Of a DNA stretch of 64,000 nucleotides, positions 8,368-16,535 are shown piece by piece (within the stretch, counting starts at the first letter, position 1; each line of letters begins with the position of its first letter). A model generated the notes under the pieces. It had not been told where the DNA came from and made no database searches. It saw nothing but the letters and a program-made list of their open reading frames with translations. A program made the position numbers and the translations under genes. Source of the stretch: Nakamurella lactea DSM 19367 (GTDB lineage Bacteria; Actinomycetota; Actinomycetes; Mycobacteriales; Nakamurellaceae); contig NZ_AUFT01000008.1 in NCBI RefSeq assembly GCF_000426645.1, positions 310,001 through 374,000 of the forward strand, read 5' to 3'.

Positions 8368-10074
8368 GTGAGACGGCAACTGATCTTCGTCGCGGCGGCG
8401 AGCGCCGCCTGCCTGGCCCTGGCATCCTGCGGCTCGTCCGGTTCGACGTCGCCGACATCGGGACCGACCGGCCCGGCGTCAACGGTGGCGGCTGCGACCG
8501 GTTCCAGCGACCAGGCGGGCTCGGCCGGTTCGACCGCCGGCGCGAGCGCAACCACCGGTGCGCCAGGCGCTTCGGACGCCCCTGGCGCTCCCGGCGGCAC
8601 GGTCACCACCCGGTTGAACGCCGACGCGGGAACCCTCGACCCGGCACTGTCAACGGTCGGCGGTCAGGTCATCGACACCTACCTGTACGACCCGCTGGTG
8701 AACATCGACCTGTCCGGCAAGGTGGTCAGCGGCATCGCCGAGAAGTGGAGCGTCAAACCCGACAGCGCCACCTTCACCCTGCGCGACGACGTCACCTGCA
8801 CCGACGGTCACGTCATCACCGCCACCGACGTGAAGGCGAACTACGACTATCTGAAGGACCCGAAGACCCACGCCACCTGGATCGTGTCCAACATGAGCAC
8901 GACCGACTACACGGTGACCGCCGACGATGCCACCCGTACGGTCACCATCAAGCTGCCCAAGCCCTACGGCGACCTGATCAGCGGCATCTCGGCCGTCGGC
9001 ATCGTCTGCCCGGGCGGCCTGAAGGACCCGGCCAGCCTGACGGCCGGCAGCGACGGCACCGGGCCGTTCGTCGTGGACACGGCCACCCCGGACGTGCAGT
9101 ACACGATCAAGGCGCGGCCCGGCTACAAATGGGGCCCGGACGGTCAGACGAATGCCGCGGCCGGGTTCCCGTCGGAGGTCGTCTGGAAGGTCGTCAAGGA
9201 CGATTCGACCGCGGTCAACATGTTCATCCGGGGCGAGCTCAACCTGCTGCCGATGGGCGGCAACGAGGCCACCCGGCTGACGAAGGATCCGAGCGTCACC
9301 AAGACCGACACCGTCGCATCGACCGGCTCGTTCATGGTGTACAACCAGCTGCCTGGCCGGCTGCTGGCCGGCGACAAGGCCGTGCGCGAGGCACTGGCCA
9401 AATCGACCAACCGGCAGGACCTGGTCCAGGTCGCCACCGGCGGACTGGGCGAGATCACCAATACCCTGGTCAACCAGCAACCAAGGACCTGCGACGACTC
9501 GGCCGCGGCTTCCTCGGTTCCGACCTATGACGTCGAGGCCGCGAAGAAGTTGCTCGATGACGACGGCTGGACCGTCGGTGCCGGCGGCGTCCGGGAGAAG
9601 GACGGCAAGAAGCTGACGTTGATCCTGCTGGCCAACGATGCGAGCAAGCCGGTGTGGGAATACCTGCAGCAGGTGTGGTCCACCCAGCTCGGCGTCGACG
9701 CCCAGTTGGTCTCGTTGGACAACAACTCCAGCACCGACCGGTTGCTCAAGGGCGGAGACTGGGACGTCAGCCTGATCCGGATCGCCACCACCCTGCACAC
9801 GTCGTGGACGCAGTTCCTGCTTGGCCCGCAGCCACCCGATGGTCTGAACCTGGGCTCCGGCAACAAGACCTATGCGGAGCTGGCCACCAAGGCACAGGCC
9901 ACGCCGGGGCAGGCCGGGTGCGACCTCTGGGTGCAGGCGGAGGAGTCGGCGTTCAGCTCGTTGGATCTGTTCCCGATGTACGTGCCCAAGGGCCAGTGGT
10001 TCGCACACAACGTTGAGTTCACCCCGGTGTGGGATGAGGGCCTGCTGCCGCTGTCCCTGCGGACCACCGGTTGA
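8368..10074 (+). CDS. Peptide ABC transporter substrate-binding lipoprotein (SBP family 5)
   Basis: This 568-residue protein has a lipoprotein signal with lipobox L18-A-S-C21, followed by a Ser/Thr/Gly/Ala-rich linker (about 22-80) and a family-5 solute-binding domain. It should be anchored outside the membrane and deliver oligopeptides or related ligands to the permeases that follow. The GTG start at 8368 is preceded by GAGAGG (8355-8360) and is the only start that places the signal peptide at the N-terminus; a longer open frame exists upstream. The next gene begins 4 nt after its stop. A paralogue is at 52231-53925. Confidence 0.9.
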   Translation: MRRQLIFVAAASAACLALASCGSSGSTSPTSGPTGPASTVAAATGSSDQAGSAGSTAGASATTGAPGASDAPGAPGGTVTTRLNADAGTLDPALSTVGGQVIDTYLYDPLVNIDLSGKVVSGIAEKWSVKPDSATFTLRDDVTCTDGHVITATDVKANYDYLKDPKTHATWIVSNMSTTDYTVTADDATRTVTIKLPKPYGDLISGISAVGIVCPGGLKDPASLTAGSDGTGPFVVDTATPDVQYTIKARPGYKWGPDGQTNAAAGFPSEVVWKVVKDDSTAVNMFIRGELNLLPMGGNEATRLTKDPSVTKTDTVASTGSFMVYNQLPGRLLAGDKAVREALAKSTNRQDLVQVATGGLGEITNTLVNQQPRTCDDSAAASSVPTYDVEAAKKLLDDDGWTVGAGGVREKDGKKLTLILLANDASKPVWEYLQQVWSTQLGVDAQLVSLDNNSSTDRLLKGGDWDVSLIRIATTLHTSWTQFLLGPQPPDGLNLGSGNKTYAELATKAQATPGQAGCDLWVQAEESAFSSLDLFPMYVPKGQWFAHNVEFTPVWDEGLLPLSLRTTG

Positions 10075-10078
10075 GTAG

Positions 10079-11065
10079 ATGACGACTGCCACCCTGACCG
10101 GCCGGCGGCCGGCGAACGCGCACCCATGGTTGCGCTTCGCCGTCCGCCGGTTCGGTGGACTACTGGTGGGGCTGGCCGTACTGCTGGTGGCCACCTTCCT
10201 GATGGTCCATCTGATCCCGGGTGACCCGGTCCGCAACGTCGTCGGCCTGAACGCCAAACCCGAGGACGTCGAGCGGATGCGCGAGGCGCTCGGGCTGAAC
10301 CTGCCGCTGTGGCAGCAGTTCGGTCGATATCTTTCCGGTCTCTTCACCGGTGACCTCGGCATCTCTCTGCGAACCCGGATCCCGGTGTCCACGGTGGTGG
10401 CCTCCGGGTTGTCGGCATCCGCGTCGTTGGCCGCGGTGGCGTTCGTCGCGGTGATCCTGATCGCGGTCCCGCTCGGCATGACCGTCGGTGTGCTGACCGC
10501 CCGTGGCCGCCGGCGCGCCCTGCAGACCACCTTCACTGCGGTGACGGGACTCTTTGCCTCGATCCCGGGCTTCCTGCTGGCGGTTGGTCTGGTGTATTTC
10601 TTCGCGGTGGCCAATCCATGGCTGCCGGTGAGCGGTCGCGCCGGGTGGACCTCGTACCTGATGCCGGTGACAGCCCTGGCGATAGCGCCCATCGCCGGGC
10701 TGTCCAGGATCGTGCGGTCGCAGACCGCCGTGGTGCTCGGCGAGGACTACCTGCGCACCGCGCGCTCCAAGCAACTGCCGGACCGGCTGTTGTATCTGCG
10801 GCACACGCTGCCCAATCTGCTGACCGCAACGCTGACGATCGGCGGGATGCTGCTGCCCGGGCTGCTCGGTGGCGCAGTGATCATCGAGAACGTCTTCAAC
10901 TGGCCGGGTATCGGCACCCAGGTCGTGATTGCCGTGACCGGTAAGGACTTTCCGGTGGCGCAGACGATCATCCTGATCCTGGGGGCGGCCGTGCTGATCG
11001 TGAACGCCGTCGTCGATCTGATCATCGCCGCCATCGACCCGCGCTCGACACTGAGGGAGGACTGA
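10079..11065 (+). CDS. Peptide ABC transporter permease (DppB-like)
   Basis: This 328-residue integral membrane protein has about six hydrophobic segments. An N-terminal segment with LIPGDPVRN is typical of DppB/OppB. The cytoplasmic EAA-type loop reads EDYLRTARSKQLPDRLLYLR, which contacts the ATPase. It is the second gene of a four-gene importer operon and is separated from its neighbours by only 3-4 bp. The counterpart in the right island (54168-55172) has the same length and motifs. Confidence 0.9.
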   Translation: MTTATLTGRRPANAHPWLRFAVRRFGGLLVGLAVLLVATFLMVHLIPGDPVRNVVGLNAKPEDVERMREALGLNLPLWQQFGRYLSGLFTGDLGISLRTRIPVSTVVASGLSASASLAAVAFVAVILIAVPLGMTVGVLTARGRRRALQTTFTAVTGLFASIPGFLLAVGLVYFFAVANPWLPVSGRAGWTSYLMPVTALAIAPIAGLSRIVRSQTAVVLGEDYLRTARSKQLPDRLLYLRHTLPNLLTATLTIGGMLLPGLLGGAVIIENVFNWPGIGTQVVIAVTGKDFPVAQTIILILGAAVLIVNAVVDLIIAAIDPRSTLRED

Positions 11066-11068
11066 CCG

Positions 11069-13051
11069 ATGGCGTCCCGCAGATTGCGCGCCATCGTCGG
11101 TGCCCCCGGCACCGTCGTCGGGCTGGTGATCCTGGCAATCGTCGTCGTGGTGGCGATCATCGGCCCCGCGGTCTGGCAGGACCGCGCCATGACGATGAAC
11201 GTGATGGAGGCGCGGCAAGGGATCTCGGCCAGCCACTGGTTGGGTACCGATGTGCTCGGCCGGGATGTGCTGGCCCGCATCCTGGCCAGCACCCGCACGT
11301 CGTTGCTGCTCGCGCTGGCCGCAGTGCTACTGGGTTCGGCCATCGGTTTCCCGCTGGGTGCCGTGGCCGGGCTGTTGCCGCCCCGCGGGCGCCGATTGGT
11401 CGGTCGCGGCATCGGCATCGCGCTCGCGTTTCCGGGCATCGTCACCGCACTGTTCATCTGCACGGTGATCGGCATCGGCGCGTTCGGCGGAGTGCTGGCC
11501 ATCGGGCTGGCCATGGCGCCCGGCTTCGCCCGACTCGCACAGACCCTGGGTACCGCCGTCGCCGGGTCGGACTACGTCGCCGCCGCACGGGTTCTCGGCG
11601 TACGGCGAGGAGCGCTGCTGCGCCGCTACGTGCTACCGAACATCGCCGAACCGCTGCTGATCACCGTCACCATGGCGGCCAGCGACGCGCTGATCGCGCT
11701 CGCCGCGCTCAGCTACCTCGGGCTCGGCGTGCAACCACCGTCCTACGACTGGGGTCGGGTGCTGGGCGAGGGCCTGCAGGACATCTACACCACACCGGCC
11801 GTGGCGCTGGGCGCCGGCGCGGCGATCGTCTTGACCGGCCTGGCATTCAACCTGCTCGGTGAGTCGATGGCGCACGGATTCGACAGCCGTGCCGGGTCGG
11901 TATCGGCGCGGGCGCTGCGCCGGATGGGCCGATCGTTGCTGCCGGGTCGTGGTCTGCCGGCCGCTCCACCGGAACCAGATGGTGAACCTCGCGTCGCGCT
12001 CCGGCTGGAGGACCTCTCGGTCTACTTCCCTGGTCCGGACGGCACGCTGGTGCAGCCGGTGCGCGGCGTCAATCTCACCGTCGGCGAGGGCGAAATGGTG
12101 GGCATCGTCGGGGAATCCGGCTCCGGCAAGTCGTTGACGGCACTGGCCGCGGCCGGCCTGGTCCCCTATCCCGGCCAGGTGCGGGTGCAGCGCCGCGAAA
12201 TCGCCGGCTCCGACGTGGCGACGATGCACCCGGAGCAATTGCGCAAGCTACTGGGCACCGACCTGGCGATGGTGTTCCAGGATCCGATGACGTCGCTCAA
12301 CCCGGCGTTGCGGCTGCGTCGCCAACTGACCGAGAAGCTCGAGGTCCACGAGGGCATCACCCGGGCCGAGGCGACGGAGCGAGCGATCCTGGCGCTGACC
12401 GACATGCGGATCACCGCTGCGCGGCGCCGGCTGGATCAGTTCCCGCACGAGATGTCCGGCGGAATGCGCCAGCGCATCATGATCGCGATGGGCCTGATGG
12501 GAAGTCCGAGCCTGCTGATCGCCGACGAGCCGACCACCGCGCTGGACGTCACCGTGCAGGCCCAGATCATCGATCTACTGCGAGCGCTGAATGCCGAACA
12601 CGGCACCGCGGTGGTGCTCATCTCGCACGACGTGAGCGTGATCAACGAACTGTGCCACCGGATGGTCGTCATGTACGGCGGCCGAATCGTGGAGCAGGGC
12701 CCGACGGCCGAGGTGATCGCGGCGCCGCGCCATCCGTACACCGCGGCCCTGCTGGCTGCTGTTCCGACGCTGCAGACCGGCCGGGAGGAACCACTGGCGT
12801 CCATTCCCGGCCAGCCGCCAAGTCCGACGGCGATGCCGGCGGGGTGTCCGTTCGCGCCGCGATGTGCGGCGGCGGACGCGACATGCCGGCAGGAGATGCC
12901 GCCGCTGATTCCCGATGGCCAACGGGATCTCGCCTGCTGGCACCCGCTGTCGGAGTCGGACGAGGGTCGGGCCCCCGGCGGGCTCGCTTCGCCCCGCGTC
13001 GGCTCGCCGGCGGGCCGGTCGATCCCCGGGACGCGGCGGGTGCGGACATGA
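11069..13051 (+). CDS. Fused permease-ATPase of a peptide ABC importer (DppC-DppD fusion)
   Basis: This 660-residue protein joins two usually separate subunits. Residues 1-290 are a DppC-like permease (HWLGTDVLGRDVLARIL near 57-72, EAA loop at 164-190). After a Pro-rich linker, residues 310-575 are an ABC ATPase with Walker A GESGSGKS (348-355), Q-loop FQDP (403-406), signature MSGGM (462-466), Walker B LLIADEP (482-488) and switch H520. The C-terminal oligo_HPY region includes HPYTAALLAAVP. There is no stop or frameshift between the domains. The stop overlaps the next ATPase start (ATGA). The same fusion is found at 55172-57226. Confidence 0.9.
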   Translation: MASRRLRAIVGAPGTVVGLVILAIVVVVAIIGPAVWQDRAMTMNVMEARQGISASHWLGTDVLGRDVLARILASTRTSLLLALAAVLLGSAIGFPLGAVAGLLPPRGRRLVGRGIGIALAFPGIVTALFICTVIGIGAFGGVLAIGLAMAPGFARLAQTLGTAVAGSDYVAAARVLGVRRGALLRRYVLPNIAEPLLITVTMAASDALIALAALSYLGLGVQPPSYDWGRVLGEGLQDIYTTPAVALGAGAAIVLTGLAFNLLGESMAHGFDSRAGSVSARALRRMGRSLLPGRGLPAAPPEPDGEPRVALRLEDLSVYFPGPDGTLVQPVRGVNLTVGEGEMVGIVGESGSGKSLTALAAAGLVPYPGQVRVQRREIAGSDVATMHPEQLRKLLGTDLAMVFQDPMTSLNPALRLRRQLTEKLEVHEGITRAEATERAILALTDMRITAARRRLDQFPHEMSGGMRQRIMIAMGLMGSPSLLIADEPTTALDVTVQAQIIDLLRALNAEHGTAVVLISHDVSVINELCHRMVVMYGGRIVEQGPTAEVIAAPRHPYTAALLAAVPTLQTGREEPLASIPGQPPSPTAMPAGCPFAPRCAAADATCRQEMPPLIPDGQRDLACWHPLSESDEGRAPGGLASPRVGSPAGRSIPGTRRVRT

Positions 13052-14079
13052 CGAATACCTCCTCAGCGGAGCGAGCCGATGCCCGGCACGATCGTCAGTC
13101 GGCAGACGACGGATCCGGGCTGGTTCTGGCCGACCTGCGGGTGACCTACGGCGCGGGCGCCACCGCTCTCCGGGCGGTGGACGGCGTCGACCTGTCCGTG
13201 CCGCGCGGCAGCACGCTGGCACTGGTCGGCGAATCCGGGTGTGGGAAGTCCACTATCGCCAAGGCCATCGTCGGGCTGGCGCCGTCGGTGGGCGGGCAGA
13301 TTCTGCTCGGCGGGATGGACGTCACGACGGAGCGGGGACGAAGTGCTGCGCACTTCCGCCGCCGCGTGCAGATGATCTTCCAGGATCCGTACTCGTCCCT
13401 GAACCCGCGAATGACGGTCGCCGCGACGTTGGACGAGGCCTTGGCGCTGCACACCGGGCTGAACCGGGTCGATCGCCGAGCCCGGGCCGCCGAGCTGCTG
13501 GACCTGGTGGCGATGTCCGGCACCGGCGCAGACAAGTACCCGGCGGAATTCTCCGGAGGGCAACGGCAACGGATCGCCATAGCGCGGGCTCTCGCCACCG
13601 ACCCTGAGGTGGTGATCGCGGACGAGATCACCTCCGCGCTGGACGTTTCGGTGCAGGCGTCGATCCTGAATCTGATGCGGGAGATCCAGGCGCGGACCGG
13701 GGTAGCCGTCCTGCTGATCACCCACAATCTCGCGGTGGCACGGTATTTCAGTCACCGGACGGCGGTGATGTACCTGGGCCGGATCGTCGAGAACGGCGAC
13801 GAGAGCCTGTACACGGCGCCGCGTCACCCGTACACCAGGGCGTTGTTGGACGCCTCGCCCAGCCTGGCGGCGCATCGCGAGGACCGGGTGCCGTTGGCCG
13901 GCGACCTGCCGGATCCACACGATCCGCCGAGCGGGTGTCGCTTCCGTAGCCGCTGCCCGGTCGGTCCGCTGACCCACCAGGACCGCACGGTGTGCATCGA
14001 TCGGGAACCGCCAGTTGTCGACCCGGCCGGTCTGGCGGTCGCCTGCCATTTCCCGCCGGAACAGCCGGCCGGGCGGTAG
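13048..14079 (+). CDS. Peptide ABC transporter ATPase (DppF-like)
   Basis: This 343-residue second ATPase of the importer has Walker A GESGCGKS (61-68), Q-loop FQDP (111-114), signature FSGGQ (168-172), Walker B VVIADE (188-193) and a C-terminal oligo_HPY segment (HPYTRALL). I chose ATG 13048 because it overlaps the previous stop by 4 nt and opens directly into the domain; the longer open frame upstream is only read-through of the fusion gene in another frame. It would pair with the ATPase half of the fusion to power uptake. Confidence 0.9.
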   Translation: MTNTSSAERADARHDRQSADDGSGLVLADLRVTYGAGATALRAVDGVDLSVPRGSTLALVGESGCGKSTIAKAIVGLAPSVGGQILLGGMDVTTERGRSAAHFRRRVQMIFQDPYSSLNPRMTVAATLDEALALHTGLNRVDRRARAAELLDLVAMSGTGADKYPAEFSGGQRQRIAIARALATDPEVVIADEITSALDVSVQASILNLMREIQARTGVAVLLITHNLAVARYFSHRTAVMYLGRIVENGDESLYTAPRHPYTRALLDASPSLAAHREDRVPLAGDLPDPHDPPSGCRFRSRCPVGPLTHQDRTVCIDREPPVVDPAGLAVACHFPPEQPAGR

Positions 14080-14148
14080 TCGCATCGGCACGAGATGCAA
14101 TGCCACCGCGTGGGAACGACGGCGGCCGATGCCGGGTACCGTGCTGAG

Positions 14149-14793
14149 ATGGCGATCATCCATCGGGCGAGTCTGACGCCCTCGAAGGTCGAGTTGCTGG
14201 CCCCCTGGGTGCCGGCCCAGCACTGGCTCGGTGGGATGCCGGCGAGCGACCTGTCCGCGGTCGGCGCGTATCGCTTCGACGATCCCGATGGCGAGGTCGG
14301 CATCGAGACGCATCTGCTGACGACGTCCACCGGGGAGGTCCTCCAGGTTCCGGTGACCTACCGCGCGGCGCCGCTTCCCGGTGCTGACGAAGCGCTGATC
14401 GGCACCATGCAACACTCGGTCCTCGGCGAACGCTGGGTCTATGACGGCTGCGCAGATCCGGTGTACGTCACGGCATTGGCCACCGCCATCCTGACCGGCG
14501 GCACCGAGGCCAAGCTGGAATACCCACCAGGGACCGATGTTCCGCCGCGACCGGTGACGACCAGGGTCGTCGGTAGCGGCAACAGCGACTCGGCGCCGCC
14601 CGGTGCCGGATCGGTGACCTGCGTCGATGTGGGGACGACGACCGTCGTCAGGTCAGGTGATCTGGAACTCGTGGTCGTGCGGGTGGTGGGTTCCGGGAGG
14701 ACACACGCGCTGCCCGCCGGCCGGCCGACGCTGGTCGGGACCTGGCCGGGACGCGAGGAGCCGACGGAGCTCGCCGTGGTGCGGACGGCCTGA
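14149..14793 (+). CDS. Maltokinase N-terminal cap domain-like protein
   Basis: This 214-residue soluble protein opens with MAIIHRASLTPSKVELLAPW, typical of stand-alone actinobacterial proteins resembling the maltokinase N-terminal cap domain. I used ATG 14149, not the upstream in-frame ATG 14095, because the conserved sequence begins there. Function is unknown. In other actinobacteria such proteins lie near glycogen/trehalose genes, which are absent here. It follows the importer operon by 69 bp and is probably separate from it. Confidence 0.65.
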   Translation: MAIIHRASLTPSKVELLAPWVPAQHWLGGMPASDLSAVGAYRFDDPDGEVGIETHLLTTSTGEVLQVPVTYRAAPLPGADEALIGTMQHSVLGERWVYDGCADPVYVTALATAILTGGTEAKLEYPPGTDVPPRPVTTRVVGSGNSDSAPPGAGSVTCVDVGTTTVVRSGDLELVVVRVVGSGRTHALPAGRPTLVGTWPGREEPTELAVVRTA

Positions 14794-14829
14794 CCCGCGG
14801 ATCCCGGGATCGGGAGCCGGGGCGCGGGT
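14793..14829. terminator. Candidate bidirectional terminator hairpin between convergent genes
   Basis: ACCCGCG (14793-14799) and CGCGGGT (14823-14829) form a perfect 7-bp inverted repeat exactly between the stops of two convergent genes. No U-tract is seen, as is common in high-GC actinobacteria. Confidence 0.4.
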
Positions 14830-14832
14830 TCG

Positions 14833-15357
14833 TCAATGGGCCGCCCGGACGGCCCGGCCGTACACCTGCTCCAGCGGACCGACATCGGCATCGACCAGGG
14901 GTGGGGCGGCCCCGGTGTCCAGTAGCCCGACAAGGTTGGCAAGGCACGCGTGGTAGCCGGCGGCCGTGTTGGCGGCACCGTTGTCGTCGTTGCCGAGCCA
15001 GGTGGTGAAGGTCAGGATGGTCGTGCCATCCCGCGGTTCCAGTTCCCAGCGCAGCACGTCGGTTTCCCAGGTCCACTCGAAGACGCACGGCGGATCCCAG
15101 ACCCGGATGGTGCCCTGAAGTGTCGGCGTTTGGATCCCGTACTTCTCGACATGCGCCGGCCAGAACGGCAGTTCGATCTCGGCGCCCGCGCGACGCTCGC
15201 CGACGATGTCGCACGGCATCCAGTGCTGTAGCTGTGCGGAATCGGTGAGCGCTCGCCACACGGTCTCCGGAGAGTGGTTGAGTCGGCGTTGGAATCGTAT
15301 TCGCCAGTGTTCGCCGTCGCGTTCGACGACTCCGAGTCGATCGTCGGTCGTGGTCAT
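14833..15357 (-). CDS. AHSA1/SRPBCC-domain protein paired with ArsR regulator
   Basis: This 174-residue START-like (AHSA1) protein has the family's RRLNHSPETVWRALTD opening and a hydrophobic ligand-cavity fold with FEWTW and a C-terminal helix. Its ATG (15357) overlaps the ArsR stop (ATGA), so it is the second gene of a two-gene unit. Such ArsR-AHSA1 pairs are common in actinobacteria; the ligand and function are unknown. The same architecture recurs at 39867-40726. Confidence 0.8.
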   Translation of the reverse strand: MTTTDDRLGVVERDGEHWRIRFQRRLNHSPETVWRALTDSAQLQHWMPCDIVGERRAGAEIELPFWPAHVEKYGIQTPTLQGTIRVWDPPCVFEWTWETDVLRWELEPRDGTTILTFTTWLGNDDNGAANTAAGYHACLANLVGLLDTGAAPPLVDADVGPLEQVYGRAVRAAH

Positions 15358-15716
15358 TTGAGCCTCATTCCTGGTGACGTCGGGTTGTCCTGGCCGGTGC
15401 GCCCCACAGGAGGATCCGTCGCGTCGAGATGTGACTCGAGGGCATCGAGCCGGGAGTTCCATTGCGCCCGGAACGGCGTCAGCCAGCTGTCGAGTTCCAG
15501 AAGTGCATCGAGCTGCAACCGGTAGACCCGTTGCTGGGCCTGCTGGCGCGTCGTTACCAGACCGGCTTCGCGCAGCACCCGAAGGTGTTTGGACACACTG
15601 GGTTGCGACAGCGGCAGGGCCTCGACGAGGTGGCCGACCGAGCGCTCGTGCTCGAGCAGCAGCGTCAGGATCTGCCGCCGATGTGGTTCCGCCAGAACCT
15701 CGAACACGCCGCTCAC
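15354..15716 (-). CDS. ArsR-family repressor
   Basis: This 120-residue winged-helix protein has a recognition segment LSQPSVSKHLRVLREAGLV at about residues 36-54. No obvious metal-binding cysteine pair is present, which fits the AHSA1-associated, non-metal ArsR subgroup. The GTG start lies 7 nt after a good -10 box, so the mRNA is probably leaderless. The promoter runs into the 3' end of the TetR gene. Confidence 0.85.
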   Translation of the reverse strand: MSGVFEVLAEPHRRQILTLLLEHERSVGHLVEALPLSQPSVSKHLRVLREAGLVTTRQQAQQRVYRLQLDALLELDSWLTPFRAQWNSRLDALESHLDATDPPVGRTGQDNPTSPGMRLK

Positions 15717-15723
15717 GAGCTGA

Positions 15724-15757
15724 GTATTACCCTAGGGGTATATGCCTGTCAAGGCAT
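15724..15757 (-). promoter_or_regulatory. Leaderless promoter and candidate operator of the ArsR gene
   Basis: On the minus strand TTGACA (15747-15752), a 17-bp spacer and TAATAC (15724-15729) lie 7 nt before the GTG at 15716. An inverted repeat ATGCCT/AGGCAT (15742-15757) overlaps the -35 box and a near-palindrome TACCCTAGGGGTA fills the spacer. Autorepression by ArsR is likely. Confidence 0.6.
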
Positions 15758-16441
15758 GCGCGAGGCGGATTTGCTCTGGATTCCGGCCAGTCCATCCAGG
15801 ATCACGGCGAGCCCGAAGTCGAACTCGTCACCGAACTGGTAGTCCGGCCGCATCACGTGCTCGGTGGTGAATTCCAGTAGATGGGGGTACGCGTCGGGTG
15901 AGAAGTATTGCTGCATCATCGATGCGGCGACTTCGGGCACCGTGTCGGGGCCGTGGATCGGCAGTGCCGCCTCGGAGAGCGCGAAACCGAACACGTAGCT
16001 GTCGATCAGGGCGAAGGCGTGCGCCGTCAGCTTCACCGAGAAGCCGGCGGTCCGCAGTGCGCCGATCACCGCGTTGTGGTGGCGCAGGGTCGCCGGGCCC
16101 GGGTTGACCCGCGACTGCAGCAGGGCGATCGCCCAGGAGTGGCGGCCCAGTGCGCGCCGCGCCGATCCGGCGCGGTGCGTCATTCCCGCCCGCCAGTCCC
16201 CGTCGGGCTCCGGCAGCTCGATCTCGGCGAACACTCGGTCGACGATGCCGTCGAGGATCTCGTCCTTGTTGGCCACGTGGTGATACACCGACATCGGTTT
16301 GACACCCAGCTCGGCGGCCAGCGACCGGATCGTCAGCGCATCGAGGCCGCCGGAGTCGGCGACTGTCATCGCCGCCTCGAGCACCCGATCACGGCTGAGC
16401 GGGACACGTACCGCCGGGCCCTTGCTGACTGCCTTCGACAT
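15749..16441 (-). CDS. TetR-family repressor
   Basis: This 230-residue protein has an N-terminal HTH at about 37-67 (IRSLAAELGVKPMSVYHHV) and a TetR_C-type ligand-binding domain with HxxNAVIGALRTAG. Its ATG follows a GAGGAGAAG Shine-Dalgarno. It is divergent from the oxidoreductase at 16536, with a clear inverted repeat between them, so it probably represses both itself and that operon. The inducer is unknown; a hydrophobic or quinone-like compound is a reasonable guess from the target genes. Confidence 0.85.
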   Translation of the reverse strand: MSKAVSKGPAVRVPLSRDRVLEAAMTVADSGGLDALTIRSLAAELGVKPMSVYHHVANKDEILDGIVDRVFAEIELPEPDGDWRAGMTHRAGSARRALGRHSWAIALLQSRVNPGPATLRHHNAVIGALRTAGFSVKLTAHAFALIDSYVFGFALSEAALPIHGPDTVPEVAASMMQQYFSPDAYPHLLEFTTEHVMRPDYQFGDEFDFGLAVILDGLAGIQSKSASRMP

Positions 16442-16465
16442 TCTTCTCCTCGACCATCGCCAATT

Positions 16466-16500
16466 CGTACTAAGTACTGTATCGTCCCTTACTTAGTACG
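16466..16500. promoter_or_regulatory. TetR operator: perfect 11-bp inverted repeat
   Basis: CGTACTAAGTA (16466-16476) and TACTTAGTACG (16490-16500) are exact reverse complements separated by 13 bp, centred between the tetR start (16441) and the oxidoreductase start (16536). The left arm also contains a GTAC-TAA-GTAC sub-palindrome. Position and symmetry make it the likely binding site of the adjacent TetR protein. Confidence 0.75.
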
Positions 16501-16535
16501 GCAGGTACGCCCCGCCGACCGAAGGGACACCAGTC

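Noticed and set aside
8650..10692. 680-codon minus-strand frame opposite binding protein and permease
   Set aside because: Long only because of GC skew in codon positions; the plus-strand genes have signal peptide, motifs and coupling.
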